Numbered from the stretch's first letter, positions 56,018-64,000 are shown. The stretch: 64,000 nucleotides of DNA from Alcaligenes faecalis (GCF_009497775.1 NZ_CP031012.1:2976001-3040000), one strand, 5' to 3'. Notes: generated by a model from the letters alone, not told the origin. Made by a program: numbers and translations.

Positions 56018-56910
56018 ATCTTTCGGGCCTCGGCGGCAGCAAACAATCCTTTAGGACGGACGGCCAACACCAGTGCCATTACCGCGTAGATGGAGAAAAG
56101 TTCGATTTCGGGCCAGTAATGCACGGCAAAGGAGCGCACCAGACCAACAATCACGGCCCCAAGAGCGGCACCGGGCAAGGAACCCAGACCACCGATCACG
56201 ACCACGGCGAAGGCCATCACAATGACCTCGACACCCATGCCGGGAGCAACAGAAATAGTAGGAGCGGTCAGCGCACCACCCAGGGCGGCCAGCGTGGCAC
56301 CGGCAATAAAGGTCAGCAGGAAGTAGCGTTGCACGTTAATGCCCATGGCCTGGCTGACTTCGCGGTCATGAATCACGGCCAGCAAGATGCGGCCCTGGCG
56401 CGAATACTTCAGGAACAAGGTCAGGAACAGGCCGGCCAGAATGGCAGCCACAACAATCACAAAGCTGTAGGTGGGGTAGAACAGGTCGCCGAATTCGACG
56501 TTACCCAACAGACCGTAAGGTTCGGCGATCACATAAGGATCCACGCCCCAGACCAGCTTGACGGTATCTTCCAGAATCAGGAAGACCGCATAGGTAATCA
56601 GCAAAGAGACAACAGGTTCTTCCTGGTAGAAGAAGCGCAGCAAGCCATATTCAATGACAAGACCCAGGACCAGACCGGCGATAACCGCGGCCAGGATCAG
56701 CATCAGATAGCTGCCATAAGGGCTTTGATCGGTAGAGAGCCACTGCGTCACCATGGTGACGGCGGTATAGGCGCCAATGGTATAGAGGCTGCCGTGGGCC
56801 ATGTTCAGGATCTTCATCACACCATAGATCAGCGTGAGTCCGACCGCGACCAGAAACAGCCAGGCGGCGTACATGATGCCATCTATTAGGGCAGCAGAAA
56901 GAAGAGACAT
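56014..56910 (-). CDS. livH: ABC transporter permease LivH
   Basis: This 298-residue permease has 'LFLVAVGLTLIYGVMKILNMAHGSLYTIGAYTAV', 'ILLAVIHDREVSQAMGINVQRYFLLTFIAGATLAALGG' and 'GMGVEVIVMAFAVVVIGGLGSLPGAALGA', all LivH-typical. The ATG at 56910 (MSLLSAAL) is chosen by family length; an upstream ATG would add 13 residues. It follows the binding-protein gene by 173 bases, which contain an attenuating hairpin. Confidence 0.93.
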   Translation of the reverse strand: MSLLSAALIDGIMYAAWLFLVAVGLTLIYGVMKILNMAHGSLYTIGAYTAVTMVTQWLSTDQSPYGSYLMLILAAVIAGLVLGLVIEYGLLRFFYQEEPVVSLLITYAVFLILEDTVKLVWGVDPYVIAEPYGLLGNVEFGDLFYPTYSFVIVVAAILAGLFLTLFLKYSRQGRILLAVIHDREVSQAMGINVQRYFLLTFIAGATLAALGGALTAPTISVAPGMGVEVIVMAFAVVVIGGLGSLPGAALGAVIVGLVRSFAVHYWPEIELFSIYAVMALVLAVRPKGLFAAAEARKI

Positions 56911-57006
56911 AGTCGGTTTCTGTGGAAATGGAATAAAAAATGCCACCACGCCTTCAGCGCGCTTCCCCTTATGGGAGAAGCTTTTACCTTGGCGTGGCCT
57001 AGCGGT

Positions 57007-57049
57007 AAAAACCGGACATGCAAAACAGGATCTTGCATGCCCGGATTTT
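57007..57049 (-). terminator. Internal hairpin/attenuator between binding-protein and livH genes
   Basis: Stem 57012-57023 with 57033-57044 (12 bp, one mismatch) is followed on the minus strand by TTTTT. Placed directly after the binding-protein gene it would lower expression of the permease and ATPase genes relative to the binding protein. Confidence 0.65.
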
Positions 57050-57083
57050 CAGGGCAGCGTCCTTTTCAGGACGCCTGCTCGGA

Positions 57084-58382
57084 TCAGTACTTCAGACCGC
57101 CCTTGATCCAGTCGATGGACTTCACGCCTTCGGGTGGAGTCACTTCTTCAGGTTTGAAGTGACGCAGGTCGGTAAAGCTGATCACGCCCTTGTCGTTTTT
57201 CACCACGCCCAAGGTCGTACCTTGAACAGCTTGGTGACCTTGACCCAGGGACATGGTCACGTCGCCCGATGGGCTCTCGAAAGTCAGGTGTTCAAAGGCG
57301 CTGACCACTTGTTCGGTGGAAGGAGCTTTGCCTTCGTTGGCAGCCTGAGCTTTTTCGTAAGCCGCTTTCAGACCCAGCAGGGTTTGCGTCATCTTGTAGG
57401 ATGGGTAGCTAGGATCTGCATTGAATTGCTCGCGGTAGCTGGCACGCAACCAACGGTTCAATTCATTGTCAGGAGCGAAAGCAGCGTGTGGGCCACGAGC
57501 ACCGATGATGGTGCCGGTAGGGATCTGGTTGTTGGCACGGTGTGTCGCGGTTTCACCAGCGGTCAGCACGGTCAAAGTGTTGCGGAACAGACCGCGTGGC
57601 AGAGCCTGCACCACGAAGCCTTCCAGATCGCCACCCCAGAAGCTGGAGTGAATCACTTCAGGACGAGCGGCCATCAGGGACGAAATTTCGGCATTGTACT
57701 GACCGGCGCCCAGTTTAGGCATTTGCGAAGTCTTGGCTTCTACACCGGGTTTGAGGGCTTGCAGTGTGCCTTCAAAGTCGTGCCAGGCGTCCTGACCCCA
57801 GGCGTAGTTCTGGTTGATACCGGCGTAGCTCTTCAACTCGGGGTTGCGCTCCAGCACAAAGCGGGCAGCCGCCACGTTGTCCATGGTGGCGTGGGCCACA
57901 GGACGGAACACGTATTTGTAGCTGGCATCTTCAAACAGGCGAGGTGTGCCGCAATCGAAAATCAGCGTCAGTTTTTTCAGCTCTTCAGCAACGGGGGCCA
58001 CGGCCAGACAATCGCCCGAGGAGATGTAGCCAACCACGATGTCCACGTTCTGTTGCTGAACCAGGTTGCGGTATTCGCTAACCTGTTTGGCTGTACCGCC
58101 GTTCTCGTCGATAAAGACCAGTTCAATCGGTGCGCCACCCAGACCCTTGGTGTTGTAAGGGGCCGGTACTTTACCGTCGTTCAGTTGAGCAGCGGTCAGT
58201 TCAGCGGCGTTCTTGGCAGGCACGCCAAAAGGACCGGAGGCAGCGCCGGACAAGAAAGTAACCACACCAATCTTGATGGGTTTGACATCATCAGCATTGG
58301 CAGTCGTGCTGGCCATGATGCCAGCGGTGGCCAGTGTCAGGGCCAAAGTCAATTTTCGTGGGGTTGCAGACAGGATAGACAT
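57084..58382 (-). CDS. ABC transporter substrate-binding protein (LivK-like)
   Basis: This 432-residue periplasmic protein has a signal peptide ending ANA (residue 30). Type I binding-fold motifs include 'IKIGVVTFLSGAASGPFG', 'ELVFIDENGGTAKQVSEYRNLVQQQNVDIVVGYISSGDCLAV' and 'YAWGQDAWHDFEGTLQ'. AAAGGAGACG precedes the ATG. It determines the specificity of the adjacent LivHMGF importer. It is longer than E. coli LivK (about 370) and likely binds a small carboxylate or amide rather than leucine. Confidence 0.9.
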   Translation of the reverse strand: MSILSATPRKLTLALTLATAGIMASTTANADDVKPIKIGVVTFLSGAASGPFGVPAKNAAELTAAQLNDGKVPAPYNTKGLGGAPIELVFIDENGGTAKQVSEYRNLVQQQNVDIVVGYISSGDCLAVAPVAEELKKLTLIFDCGTPRLFEDASYKYVFRPVAHATMDNVAAARFVLERNPELKSYAGINQNYAWGQDAWHDFEGTLQALKPGVEAKTSQMPKLGAGQYNAEISSLMAARPEVIHSSFWGGDLEGFVVQALPRGLFRNTLTVLTAGETATHRANNQIPTGTIIGARGPHAAFAPDNELNRWLRASYREQFNADPSYPSYKMTQTLLGLKAAYEKAQAANEGKAPSTEQVVSAFEHLTFESPSGDVTMSLGQGHQAVQGTTLGVVKNDKGVISFTDLRHFKPEEVTPPEGVKSIDWIKGGLKY

Positions 58383-58422
58383 AGCGTCTCCTTTATTTAG
58401 CTTATTGTGGGTTTCTGCTGAT

Positions 58423-58446
58423 GGGGCGCTCTATAAGAGCGGCCCC
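58423..58446 (-). other. Intergenic hairpin between the ALDH and binding-protein genes
   Basis: GGGGC-GCTCT-ATA-AGAGC-(G)-GCCCC forms a GC-rich stem of ten pairs with one bulge and no T-run. It could stabilise or process the transcript. Confidence 0.4.
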
Positions 58447-58479
58447 CTTCGCTGCGCTGGGGCGCGGGCATGTATCAAC

Positions 58480-59955
58480 TTACAGCTGCTGGCACATGTA
58501 TTTGATTTCCAGGTACTCGTCGATTCCGTAACGGGAGCCTTCGCGACCCAGACCGGATTGCTTGACGCCACCAAACGGAGCCACTTCGTTGGAAATCAAA
58601 CCGGTATTGACGCCGACCATGCCGTATTCCAGCGCTTCGCCCATGCGCCAGGCACGTGCGTTGTCGCGGGTGAACAGGTAGGCAGCAAGACCATATTCGG
58701 TGTCATTGGCCATCGCGATCGCTTCGGCTTCGTCTTTGAAGCGGAACAAAGGCGCCACAGGGCCAAACAATTCTTCACGAGCCACGCGCATGGCAGGCGT
58801 TGCATCACCCAGCACGGTGGGCGAGAAGTACGTACCGCCCAGAGGATGAGGCTGACCACCTTGCAGAACGCTGGCGCCGTGCTCGACGGCGTCATCAATC
58901 AATTCGCGCAGACGGTTGACGGCTTTTTGCTCGATCAACGGACCTTGCTCCACGCCCTCTTCCATGCCGTTGCCCACTTTCAGGGCCGCAACACGTTCGC
59001 TCAATGCCTTGGCAAAGCGATCGTAAATACCGTCTTGCACCAGGAAGCGGTTGGCACACACGCAAGTCTGGCCGCTGTTGCGGTACTTGGAGGCCATGGC
59101 GCCTTCAATGGCGGCGTCCAGATCTGCATCGTCAAACACGATAAACGGTGCATTGCCACCCAGCTCCAGGGACAGACGCTTGATGGTAGGAGCACATTGC
59201 GCCATCAACAAACGACCCACTTCGGTCGAGCCGGTAAAGGACAGCTTGCGCACAATCGGGCTGGCGGTCAGAACGGCACCCACCACGCGGGACTGGCCTG
59301 TCACCAACTGGAATACACCAGCAGGAATGCCAACACGCTCGGCCAGTACGGCCAGCGCGACAGCGGTCAGGGGAGTCAGGTCGGCAGGACGAACAATAAT
59401 GCTGCAACCGGCGGCCAGAGCAGGAGCCACCTTGCGGGTAATCATGGCCGCAGGGAAGTTCCAGGGAGTAATGGCCGCACACACGCCTACGGGCTGCTTG
59501 ACCACCACAATGCGTTTGTCCGACTGAGGGTGACCCATCACGTCGCCGTACACGCGCTTGGCCTCTTCGCTGAACCACTCCACAAAGGAAGCGGCGTACA
59601 GCACTTCACCACGAGCCTCGGCCCAGGGCTTGCCCTGTTCCATCGTCATGATGGTGGCCAGGTCGTCTGCATTGGCAACCATGGCGTCGAACCAGGCGCG
59701 CAACAACTTGGCACGTTCGTGCCCGCTGCGTGCCTTCCATTCGCGCTGAGCCACTTCAGCATCGCTGATGACCGCTTCAATTTCTTGTGTGGCCAGGCTG
59801 GCGACATTGGCCAGGCACTCACCCGTAGCAGGATTCAGAACGGCAAATGTATTGCCATCACCTGCGCTGACCCAACCCTGAGCGGTCCAGGACTGATCTT
59901 TTGCCAGGCTGGGATCCTTCAGTTTGCTAATCAATGATGCCGCGATATTGTTCAT
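58480..59955 (-). CDS. gabD: Succinate-semialdehyde dehydrogenase-like aldehyde dehydrogenase
   Basis: This 491-residue NAD(P)-dependent ALDH has 'TPWNFPAAMITRKVAPALAAGCS', catalytic Glu264 (LELGG) and Cys298 (SGQTCVCANR). 'EEVFGPV' appears as EELFGPV. It ends with 'FGGVKQSGLGREGSRYGIDEYLEIKYMC', the typical SSADH tail. The usual Lys in the 'KPA..TP' motif is Arg189 here (VRPADLTPL), which is uncommon. First gene of the ALDH-liv-ADH operon, with a good promoter, divergent from IclR. Confidence 0.9.
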   Translation of the reverse strand: MNNIAASLISKLKDPSLAKDQSWTAQGWVSAGDGNTFAVLNPATGECLANVASLATQEIEAVISDAEVAQREWKARSGHERAKLLRAWFDAMVANADDLATIMTMEQGKPWAEARGEVLYAASFVEWFSEEAKRVYGDVMGHPQSDKRIVVVKQPVGVCAAITPWNFPAAMITRKVAPALAAGCSIIVRPADLTPLTAVALAVLAERVGIPAGVFQLVTGQSRVVGAVLTASPIVRKLSFTGSTEVGRLLMAQCAPTIKRLSLELGGNAPFIVFDDADLDAAIEGAMASKYRNSGQTCVCANRFLVQDGIYDRFAKALSERVAALKVGNGMEEGVEQGPLIEQKAVNRLRELIDDAVEHGASVLQGGQPHPLGGTYFSPTVLGDATPAMRVAREELFGPVAPLFRFKDEAEAIAMANDTEYGLAAYLFTRDNARAWRMGEALEYGMVGVNTGLISNEVAPFGGVKQSGLGREGSRYGIDEYLEIKYMCQQL

Positions 59956-59993
59956 TATGCTGAACCTGTTTCTCTTATAGTGAACTTGATAGA

Positions 59994-60023
59994 ATTATAG
60001 GAGCCGAAAAAACGCGACGTCAA
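59994..60023 (-). promoter_or_regulatory. Sigma-70 promoter of the gabD-liv-ADH operon
   Basis: On the minus strand TTGACG (60018-60023), an 18-base spacer and a perfect TATAAT (59994-59999) place transcription start near 59987, about 30 bases before the ATG. Confidence 0.7.
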
Positions 60024-60033
60024 CGAATCGGCT

Positions 60034-60049
60034 TACGGGTTTACCCGTA
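60034..60049. promoter_or_regulatory. Palindrome next to the operon promoter, candidate IclR operator
   Basis: TACGGGT-TT-ACCCGTA has perfect 7-bp arms and lies ten bases upstream of the -35 of the divergent operon. The other parts of the 300-base divergent region show no ORF or repeat I can support. Confidence 0.55.
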
Positions 60050-60255
60050 GAAGATCAGTCGCCGTATTTTTTGTTTTGGGGTGTTTGAGGGCACAATGGA
60101 ACGCTGGCATCAAAGCGGCAAATCTGGCCTAATTCAGGACCTGTGCGTCTGGTCCGGTCGGCTCGCCCGTGTGATGCGTCAAGCGGTACTGACGGACCCT
60201 TACCCCTGTTTCCAGAGTTCAGCCCCCGGGGCTTATGGACTTCCTGTGTGTTGTT

Positions 60256-61044
60256 ATGGAGTTAGTCGTAGTGGAAGAGAAGAAACTGGTTCCGGCTGTA
60301 GTACGTGCAGTCACCGTACTGGACGAATTGGCGGCCTCACCGGAGCCCCTGTCATTTACGGACCTGGTCAAACGTCTGGGTATGCCCAAAAGCTCCCTCT
60401 ATGGTCTGTGCACCACCTTGCTGGATCTGCACCTGATTCGTAAGCTGGAAAATGGCAGTTTCACCCTGGGCACACACGTGATGGGTTGGGCCAATGCCTT
60501 CCTGTCTCAACTGGACCTGACGCAAGAGTTCTTTGCGGCCTGGGACGATATGCGCGTCCTGCCTGAAGAGACCATTACCCTGTCCATTCTGGATGGCGAG
60601 GATGTGGTCTACATCGCCTGCCGCAACGGAACCCGCCCGCTGGGTTTCACGTTCCGCGCCGGGATGCGTTTGCCAGCGGTCTATACCGCAACGGGCAAGG
60701 CCATGCTCAGCACCTTGCCGGGCTCGGAACTGGAACAGGCCCTGAATCATCCCTGGCCCGAGCCACTGACCGGACATGGTCCGCGCAGCAAGGATGACTT
60801 GATGGTGGAACTGAACGATGTGCAGCGCCTGGGTTACTCCGTGGATGCCTGTGGCGTACGCGATGGCATGCACTGCTTTGGAGCAGCCGTGTTTGATTCC
60901 AATAACCGCGCCGCCGTGGCCGGAGTGGCCGTCAGTTTGCTGACCCAGGAAGCGGATGAAGCGGCACAACGCCGTGCCGGTGAAGCCATGCGCAAACTGG
61001 CTAATCGCCTGTCGGAGCGCCTGGGGGCATCGCGCAAGGCATAA
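60256..61044 (+). CDS. IclR-family transcriptional regulator
   Basis: This regulator of about 262 residues has an N-terminal winged helix 'VVRAVTVLDELAASPEPLSFTDLVKRLGMPKSSLYGLCTTLLDLHLIRKL' and a C-terminal GAF-like effector domain with 'GMRLPAVYTATGKAMLSTLP' and 'LGYSVDACGVRDGMHCFGAAVFDSNNRAAVAGVAVSLL'. The start may be ATG 60256 or GTG 60271; the latter has GGAG nine bases upstream. It is divergent from the gabD-liv-ADH operon and probably controls it. Confidence 0.9.
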   Translation: MELVVVEEKKLVPAVVRAVTVLDELAASPEPLSFTDLVKRLGMPKSSLYGLCTTLLDLHLIRKLENGSFTLGTHVMGWANAFLSQLDLTQEFFAAWDDMRVLPEETITLSILDGEDVVYIACRNGTRPLGFTFRAGMRLPAVYTATGKAMLSTLPGSELEQALNHPWPEPLTGHGPRSKDDLMVELNDVQRLGYSVDACGVRDGMHCFGAAVFDSNNRAAVAGVAVSLLTQEADEAAQRRAGEAMRKLANRLSERLGASRKA

Positions 61045-61073
61045 GCTTTTTCAAGCGCGTACAGCACACTGTA

Positions 61074-61108
61074 AAAACAAGGGGCCGCGCAAGCAGCCCC
61101 TTTTGTTT
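61074..61108 (+). terminator. Terminator after the IclR gene
   Basis: AAGGGGC (61079-61085) pairs with GCCCCTT (61096-61102), followed by a T-rich tail. Confidence 0.7.
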
Positions 61109-61262
61109 GAATTACTTCTTGATCCCTGGGGCCTCCCGGAAGGTGATACCAGTAATTTGCCTGCTTGCCGGTATCCAGTCGCATTCCCTGCTTTCTATTT
61201 CCCAGCTATCAGCCTGCAAACGGTAAACTGTCGCTAAATCCTTTATTTTGCAGTTCTTTTTG

Positions 61263-62663
61263 ATGTCGCCCATCGTGCCCCATACCTCTTTCAGTACCCT
61301 TCCCCTTCTGCCCGCCTTGCTTGAAACCCTGGATAGCCTGGGTTTTGAAAAAATGACGGCAATTCAGGAACAGAGCCTGCCGCTGATTCTGCAAGGCCGT
61401 GACCTGATTGCCCAAGCCAAGACCGGCAGCGGCAAAACCGCCGCATTTGGCCTGGGTCTGTTGCAAACTCTCAACCCCAGCAAGCTGACACCGCAAGCCC
61501 TGGTGATCTGTCCCACGCGCGAGCTGGCCGATCAGGTCACAACCGAGCTGCGCCGTCTGGCCCGCCAGATTCCTAACGTACGCATGCTGACGCTGTGTGG
61601 TGGCGTGCCCTCGCGCCCGCAAACAGAAGCCTTGCGCAATGGCGCTCACGTGGTGGTGGGAACACCGGGCCGGATTCAGGACCATCTGGAGCGCGGCAAT
61701 CTGGACTTGTCTGCCCTGAAAACCCTGGTGCTGGACGAAGCCGACCGCATGGTGGATATGGGCTTTCACGACGACATCGTGGCCATTGCCTCGCACTGCC
61801 CACCCCGTCGTCAAACTCTGCTGTTTTCGGCCACCTACCCGGAAAACATCCGCAAGCTCAGCGCCCGCTTTCTGAAAAACCCCGCAGAAGTCAAAGTGGA
61901 AGCGCTGCACGATGCCAGCCAGATCGAACAGATTTTTTACGAAGTTCACCCCGAGCAGCGCCTGTCTGCCGTGGTGACACTGCTGGAGCATTTCCGCCCC
62001 GCCTCCACCCTGATTTTCTGCAACACCAAAATGCGTTGCCAGGAAGTGGTGGAAGAACTGCAATCCGAAGACATCCAGGCCCTGGCATTAACCGGCGACC
62101 TGGAACAGCGTGATCGCGATGAAATTCTGGTGCAGTTTTCCAATCAAAGCTGCGCCGTACTGGTCGCCACCGACGTGGCCTCGCGCGGTCTGGATATTCA
62201 GAATCTGGGCGCCGTCATCAACGTAGACGTCACCAAGGACAGCGAAGTGCATATTCACCGCGTTGGCCGTGTTGGCCGTGGTGATCAGAAAGGCCTGGCC
62301 CTGAATCTGGTCTCGCGCAGCGAACAGCGCTGGGTGAAACTGATTGAAGAATTCCAGGGTAGCGAAGTGAAATGGGGCAATCTGAAAGCCTTGCGCTCGC
62401 AGTCCAAAGAGCCACTGCGCGCCCCCATGATGACGCTGGAGATTCAGGGCGGCAAAAAAGACAAGCTGCGCCCCGGCGACCTGCTCGGTGCCCTGACCCG
62501 CGATGTAGGCCTGAAAGGCGACCAGGTAGGCAAGATTGCGATTACCGACGCCCGTTCCTACGTAGCCCTGGACCGCCAGATTGCGCGTCAATACTTTGAC
62601 CGCATCGCCAACGCCAATATCAAGGGCCGTCGCTTCCGTATGCGTTTTGTGGAAGATAAGTAA
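61263..62663 (+). CDS. dbpA: ATP-dependent RNA helicase DbpA
   Basis: This 466-residue DEAD-box helicase acts in 50S ribosome assembly. It has a Q motif ('MTAIQEQSLPLILQGRD'), Walker A AKTGSGKT, PTRELA, DEAD (VLDEADRM), SAT (LLFSATYP) and motif VI HRVGRVGR. The C-terminal 70 residues ('KKDKLRPGDLLGALTRDVGLKGDQVGKIAITDARSYVAL') form the DbpA RNA-binding domain that recognises 23S rRNA hairpin 92. The ATG at 61263 is chosen over an upstream TTG; neither has a clear ribosome site. Confidence 0.94.
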   Translation: MSPIVPHTSFSTLPLLPALLETLDSLGFEKMTAIQEQSLPLILQGRDLIAQAKTGSGKTAAFGLGLLQTLNPSKLTPQALVICPTRELADQVTTELRRLARQIPNVRMLTLCGGVPSRPQTEALRNGAHVVVGTPGRIQDHLERGNLDLSALKTLVLDEADRMVDMGFHDDIVAIASHCPPRRQTLLFSATYPENIRKLSARFLKNPAEVKVEALHDASQIEQIFYEVHPEQRLSAVVTLLEHFRPASTLIFCNTKMRCQEVVEELQSEDIQALALTGDLEQRDRDEILVQFSNQSCAVLVATDVASRGLDIQNLGAVINVDVTKDSEVHIHRVGRVGRGDQKGLALNLVSRSEQRWVKLIEEFQGSEVKWGNLKALRSQSKEPLRAPMMTLEIQGGKKDKLRPGDLLGALTRDVGLKGDQVGKIAITDARSYVALDRQIARQYFDRIANANIKGRRFRMRFVEDK

Positions 62664-62735
62664 AAAGGACTGCCCCAGGGGCAAAACCAAAGACCGGCAA
62701 CGCCAGCACTATAGCCTATTGGAAGCAATAGCCCG

Positions 62736-62761
62736 TGCCGTTGCCGAGTCGGCAAGCGGCA
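62736..62761 (+). other. Long GC-rich hairpin downstream of dbpA
   Basis: TGCCG-TTGCCGA-G-TCGGCAA-(G)-CGGCA forms about 11-12 pairs with one bulged G and almost no loop. There is no T-run directly after it. The 309-base gap from dbpA to the OsmC gene otherwise contains the terminator-like element at 62789 and AT-rich sequence. Confidence 0.4.
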
Positions 62762-62788
62762 GCCACTCCTGCCAGTAGTTGCTAGCTA

Positions 62789-62810
62789 TTAGCTTAGGCA
62801 GCTAATTTTT
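62789..62810 (+). terminator. Terminator-like hairpin downstream of dbpA
   Basis: TTAGCT-TAGGC-AGCTAA is followed by TTTTT; the stem is short and AT-rich. Confidence 0.4.
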
Positions 62811-62972
62811 AAAATAAATGCCGCGGCTAAAAAAAATATATAAACTACCCTTCAAGCCAAAAAGCTCCGCCCCCACCTGGCCGTACTAAAAACGCCCATA
62901 TTCAATTTTAAAAAAGAGACAGAAGTCTGGAATCATTAGCCAATTAACAAGCCACAAGCAAAAGGAACAGCC

Positions 62973-63419
62973 ATGAGCAACCACGTTTTTTCTGCAACCG
63001 CAACGTTAATCGACCAACTAAAGACTGAATGCACCTCCCGGGATTTTTCCCTTGTTATGGATGAACCCAGCAAGAGAGGCAATGAAAGCAGTGGAATGAC
63101 TCCCCTGGAGGCCCTGCTTTCGGCAATTGGAGCCTGCAAATGCATTGCTGCAAAAAGCTTTGCAAAGAGTCAAAAAATTGACTTAATCGACATAAAAATC
63201 GAGCTGGATGGTGAAATAGACACGGATGGCTTCTATGGAATAAACAAAGAGGCCAAAATGGGATTTCATAAAATCACATCCAAATACTATATCCAGGCCA
63301 ATAATAGCGATAAAGAAATAGAAGAGTTTGTCAATTTCGTTGAGAGAACCTGTCCAGTTCTGGACACAATAATAAATGCCCCCGAACTCTCAAACGAGAT
63401 CAACATTATAAAAAAATAA
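62973..63419 (+). CDS. OsmC-family protein (AT-rich gene)
   Basis: This 148-residue protein of the OsmC/Ohr fold has the two conserved cysteines in 'SAIGACKCIAAKSFA' (about residues 51-53) and 'VERTCPVLDTI' (about 129). 'GNESSGMTPLEALLSAIGAC' is the family core. Members reduce organic hydroperoxides or have unknown thiol chemistry in the cytoplasm. AAAGGAAC precedes the ATG. The gene is AT-rich and Lys/Ile/Asn-rich compared with dbpA, similar in style to the Rieske gene at 34 kb. Confidence 0.87.
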   Translation: MSNHVFSATATLIDQLKTECTSRDFSLVMDEPSKRGNESSGMTPLEALLSAIGACKCIAAKSFAKSQKIDLIDIKIELDGEIDTDGFYGINKEAKMGFHKITSKYYIQANNSDKEIEEFVNFVERTCPVLDTIINAPELSNEINIIKK

Positions 63420-63466
63420 GATAAAGCCAGTCTTCTTGTAGAAAATACCGTGGCCTGTGTGAGTAA

Positions 63467-64000
63467 CTACATACAGGCTATTTTGCTGGGCGCCTGTTTC
63501 AAATGACTGGCTGCTGAAGGTCCCGAACCATGCCAGCGTGCCAGCTCCCGTATACGCTCTATCAGGCTGGCAGCGGCTTCACTCATGCTGCCGGTCTCTC
63601 TTGGGTAGGCCATCAATAACTCGCAGCGCGGGCCGCCGCCGATCAAGGGCCGCGACACCACGTTCTTGGGCATGAAGTATTCCGCGTAAGTCGGCAACAA
63701 GGTGTAGCCCAACCCGGCCGCCACCAGATTAATGCTCATCAAGGGATTGGCCGAGTTATAGGTATGCTCGGGCACCACCTTGTGGTGGGCCAGATAACGA
63801 GCCAGCACATCGTGCATGGAACGGCCATAGGAGCGGTCCACTGCAATCATGGGCAGGCGGTTCAAGCGCGCAGGCGGGATCAGGCTATACGCTTCCAGTC
63901 GATGGCCTTTAGGCAGATAAACCCGCAAGGGCTCATCCAGCACCACCTCGCTACAGACATTGCTCGCCCGCACCGGACCGCGCATAAAACCCAGATCCAG
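63467..64000 (-). CDS. LysR-family transcriptional regulator, C-terminal part (partial at window end)
   Basis: The frame stays open to the window edge (LDLGFMRGPVRAS...), so the N-terminal helix-turn-helix lies beyond 64000. The visible 177 residues are the second half of a LysR substrate-binding domain ('DEPLRVYLPKGHRLEA', 'NLVAAGLGYTLLPTYAEYFMPKNVVSRPLIGG', 'RETGSMSEAAASLIERIRELAR'). Targets cannot be inferred. Confidence 0.88.
   Translation of the reverse strand: MDLGFMRGPVRASNVCSEVVLDEPLRVYLPKGHRLEAYSLIPPARLNRLPMIAVDRSYGRSMHDVLARYLAHHKVVPEHTYNSANPLMSINLVAAGLGYTLLPTYAEYFMPKNVVSRPLIGGGPRCELLMAYPRETGSMSEAAASLIERIRELARWHGSGPSAASHLKQAPSKIACM

Overview
The window looks like chromosomal DNA of a betaproteobacterium of the order Burkholderiales, family Alcaligenaceae, and most likely Alcaligenes or a close relative. 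This rests on gene content and gene order (hrcA, hemH, grpE, dnaK, dnaJ; nadK, recN; fur, bamE, dapB), on Bordetella/Achromobacter-like protein sequences recalled from memory, and on a GC-rich background. No database search was possible. No insertion sequence, prophage or CRISPR array was seen.

The first 12 kb is conserved housekeeping DNA. It holds the end of an M16 peptidase gene, then a minus-strand heat-shock block (hrcA, hemH, grpE, dnaK, dnaJ) with two near-consensus sigma-32 promoters, then nadK-recN on the plus strand, and fur divergent from bamE-dapB. From 12 to 20 kb come a membrane fatty-acid-hydroxylase-like gene, a GntR regulator divergent from a hydrolase/Fe-alcohol dehydrogenase/MFS catabolic cluster, and a dctA carrier divergent from a second GntR-type regulator. 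Then murB and a tRNA cluster (Gly-GCC, Cys-GCA, Gly-GCC) follow.

From 21 to 41 kb the content is accessory. It includes a GMC oxidoreductase with a divergent AraC regulator, a large lipase-like lipoprotein, a (GGAA)9 tract, a TetR-controlled three-part efflux operon (EmrB-, EmrA- and NodT-like), and a MarR/MFS/secreted-protein operon. An AT-rich Rieske oxygenase gene is translationally coupled to an MFS gene. A DinB-like protein follows, then an iron-uptake locus (PchR-like regulator, Bcr/CflA exporter, TonB-dependent receptor) with candidate Fur boxes.

From 42 to 48 kb lies a complete membrane formate dehydrogenase operon (alpha with Cys in place of selenocysteine, beta, gamma, FdhE). Next come a secreted IroE/Fes-like esterase and a polytopic membrane protein. 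Between 50.8 and 52.2 kb is an RES-type toxin with a long MbcA/ParS-like antitoxin and a palindromic operator.

From 52.4 to 61 kb a seven-gene minus-strand operon encodes succinate-semialdehyde-dehydrogenase-like ALDH, a complete branched-chain-amino-acid-type ABC importer and a type III iron alcohol dehydrogenase. It is divergent from an IclR regulator. I infer a self-contained uptake and oxidation route for a small hydroxy acid such as 4-hydroxybutyrate. The window closes with dbpA, an AT-rich OsmC-family gene and the C-terminal half of a LysR regulator cut by the window edge.
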